DNA from: Spirochaetales bacterium
GTDB taxonomy: Bacteria; Spirochaetota; Spirochaetia; Treponematales; UBA12059
NCBI GenBank assembly: GCA_004525355.1
Contig: SPCK01000093.1
Span: 1 to 7,624 of the forward strand
Direction: 5' to 3'
Length of the DNA: 7,624 nucleotides
Part shown: piece by piece, positions 7,366-7,624 of the stretch
Position numbering within the stretch: the stretch's first letter is position 1
Layout of the letters: each line of letters starts with the position of its first letter
Notes under the pieces: model-generated
Database searches by the model: none
Told to the model about the DNA's origin: nothing
What the model saw: the letters and a program-made list of their open reading frames with translations, nothing else
Made by a program: the position numbers and the translations under genes

Positions 7366-7430
7366 TCTACCGTGTGAAGGTTCGTCAAGCGTTTCAACAA
7401 TATAAAACGACTTTGGTGGGCGATACTGGG

Positions 7431-7479
7431 CTTTCGTCAATCGAGTACGATTGACGTTGCGTTCGCTGACGAACGCGCA
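7431..7479. repeat. Double-hairpin insert in T-loop position (unit B)
   Basis: CGTCAATCG (7435-7443) pairs with CGATTGACG (7448-7456) around AGTA. GCGTTCG (7459-7465) pairs with CGAACGC (7470-7476) around CTGA. Both stems are perfect. The first is 4 bp shorter than in unit A, and the second is intact only here. Confidence 0.9.
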
Positions 7480-7486
7480 CCAGTGA

Positions 7487-7531
7487 TCGCGAATCGGGCA
7501 CGATTCGCGGCGCGTTCGCTCGTGAACGCGA
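7487..7531. repeat. Double-hairpin insert in variable-region position (unit B)
   Basis: CGCGAATCG (7488-7496) pairs with CGATTCGCG (7501-7509) around GGCA. CGCGTTCG (7511-7518) pairs with TGAACGCG (7523-7530) around CTCG, with one G-U closing pair if read as RNA from the plus strand. Only two bases differ from the unit A copy, neither disrupting the stems in that sense. Confidence 0.9.
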
Positions 7532-7582
7532 TCTACCGTGTGAAGGTTCGTCAAGCGTTTCAACAATAAAAAACGACTTTAG

Positions 7583-7624
7583 TGGGCGATACTGGGATTG
7601 AACCAGTGACTTCTACCGTGTGAA
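7583..7624 (-). tRNA. tRNA-Val (anticodon CAC), 3' half only; window ends in anticodon loop
   Basis: On the minus strand: anticodon loop TTCACAC (32-38, anticodon CAC at 7620-7622, reads GUG), stem strand GGTAG, variable loop AAGTC, T-arm ACTGG-TTCAATC-CCAGT with a perfect 5-bp stem, acceptor strand ATCGCCC and discriminator A at 7583. The next bases are CTA, so CCA is not encoded, unlike in the two remnants. The 5' half is outside the window, so I cannot tell whether this is a complete tRNA gene or another 3' fragment without inserts. Confidence 0.85.

Larger units (their letters stand above)
7247..7378 (-). pseudogene. tRNA-Val(CAC) 3'-half remnant with loop insertions (unit A)
   Basis: On the minus strand the pieces TTCACACGGTAGA (7366-7378), TCACTGG (7314-7320) and CCCAGTATCGCCCA (7250-7263) are identical to the 3' half of the tRNA at the right edge, and a 3' CCA is encoded (7247-7249). 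The T-stem can still form. Instead of a 7-nt T-loop there is a 50-nt insert, and two variable-region nucleotides are replaced by 45 nt. There is no acceptor 5' strand or D arm: the sequence upstream of the anticodon loop is spacer. It cannot be a working tRNA. Whether it is transcribed is unknown. Confidence 0.85.
7248..7414 (-). repeat. Tandem repeat unit A (167 bp)
   Basis: Direct repeat of the next unit at a distance of 167 bp, with by-eye 7 substitutions and 1 indel (about 95% identity). On the plus strand it holds, in order, a tRNA-Val acceptor/T-stem piece, a T-loop insert, a T-stem/variable piece, a second insert, an anticodon-arm piece and a 36-nt spacer (7379-7414, starting GGTTCGTCAAGCG). 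Most differences from unit B are in the T-loop insert. Confidence 0.95.
7414..7544 (-). pseudogene. tRNA-Val(CAC) 3'-half remnant with loop insertions (unit B)
   Basis: Same plan as the unit A remnant: anticodon-arm piece (7532-7544), T-stem/variable piece (7480-7486) and T-stem/acceptor piece (7417-7430) are all identical to the edge tRNA, followed by an encoded CCA (7414-7416). The T-loop is replaced by 49 nt and two variable-region nucleotides by 45 nt. There is no 5' half. Only ACC/GGT of the anticodon stem can pair, because the bases before TTCACAC are GAACC rather than a full complement of GGTAG. Confidence 0.85.
7415..7580 (-). repeat. Tandem repeat unit B (166 bp)
   Basis: Second clear unit, head-to-tail with unit A and directly next to the tRNA-Val 3' half. 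Its 36-nt spacer (7545-7580) differs from that of unit A by one base and also forms the 3' flank of the tRNA. The minus-strand spacer carries a T6 run (7568-7573) shortly after the tRNA end, without a GC stem before it. Confidence 0.95.

Noticed and set aside
7152..7566. Two minus-strand and one plus-strand open frames in the repeat region, sharing repeated peptides
   Set aside because: The peptides (for example LKRLTNLHTVDRV) are translations of the tRNA pieces and hairpins, repeated because the DNA is repeated.
7248..7580. CRISPR array
   Set aside because: The whole 166/167-bp unit repeats with about 95% identity; there are no short repeats separated by unique spacers.

Overview
The window looks like chromosomal DNA of a free-living or host-associated spirochaete with moderately high G+C. 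The main support is the 1077-residue protein at 2275-5508. It has a long acidic N-terminal half, one membrane span near residue 508 and a TPR-rich C-terminal half, the layout of the periplasmic flagellar collar protein FlcA (Borrelia BB0326 family), which I know only from spirochaetes. The genus cannot be fixed from the sequence alone. LAYOUT: (1) 2-718 (+) is the 3' part of a polytopic membrane protein of unknown function. Its stop codon overlaps the start of a THEP1-like P-loop NTPase (715-1386, +). (2) 1438-2145 (-) is a small exported protein with two tandem CBM48/AMPK-type early-set domains, convergent with the NTPase and divergent from flcA. (3) A 129-bp divergent spacer holds a possible sigma-28-like promoter in front of flcA (2275-5508, +). 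(4) 19 bp after flcA, a membrane-bound sensor histidine kinase (MASE3-type sensor, HisKA, HATPase_c) runs to 7129 and is probably co-transcribed. No response regulator is visible. (5) 7130-7624 has no protein gene but is the most unusual part of the window. THE REPEAT REGION: At the right edge, on the minus strand, lies the 3' half of a tRNA-Val with anticodon CAC, cut by the window end in the anticodon loop. Reading away from it there are two tandem units of 166 and 167 bp. Each contains the same tRNA 3' half in exactly conserved pieces, but the T-loop (6 nt) is replaced by about 50 nt and two variable-region nucleotides are replaced by 45 nt. The replacements are built from perfect or near-perfect hairpins with 4-nt loops. 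A third, heavily decayed unit seems to lie between the kinase stop codon and the first clear unit. The array is best described as a tandem family of tRNA-derived elements with palindromic insertions. HOW THE GENES RELATE: flcA encodes a structural part of the periplasmic flagellar motor. The kinase behind it may be an orphan sensor tied to the motility locus by transcription. The NTPase and its membrane partner form a separate translationally coupled pair. The exported carbohydrate-binding-type protein has no evident link to either group.
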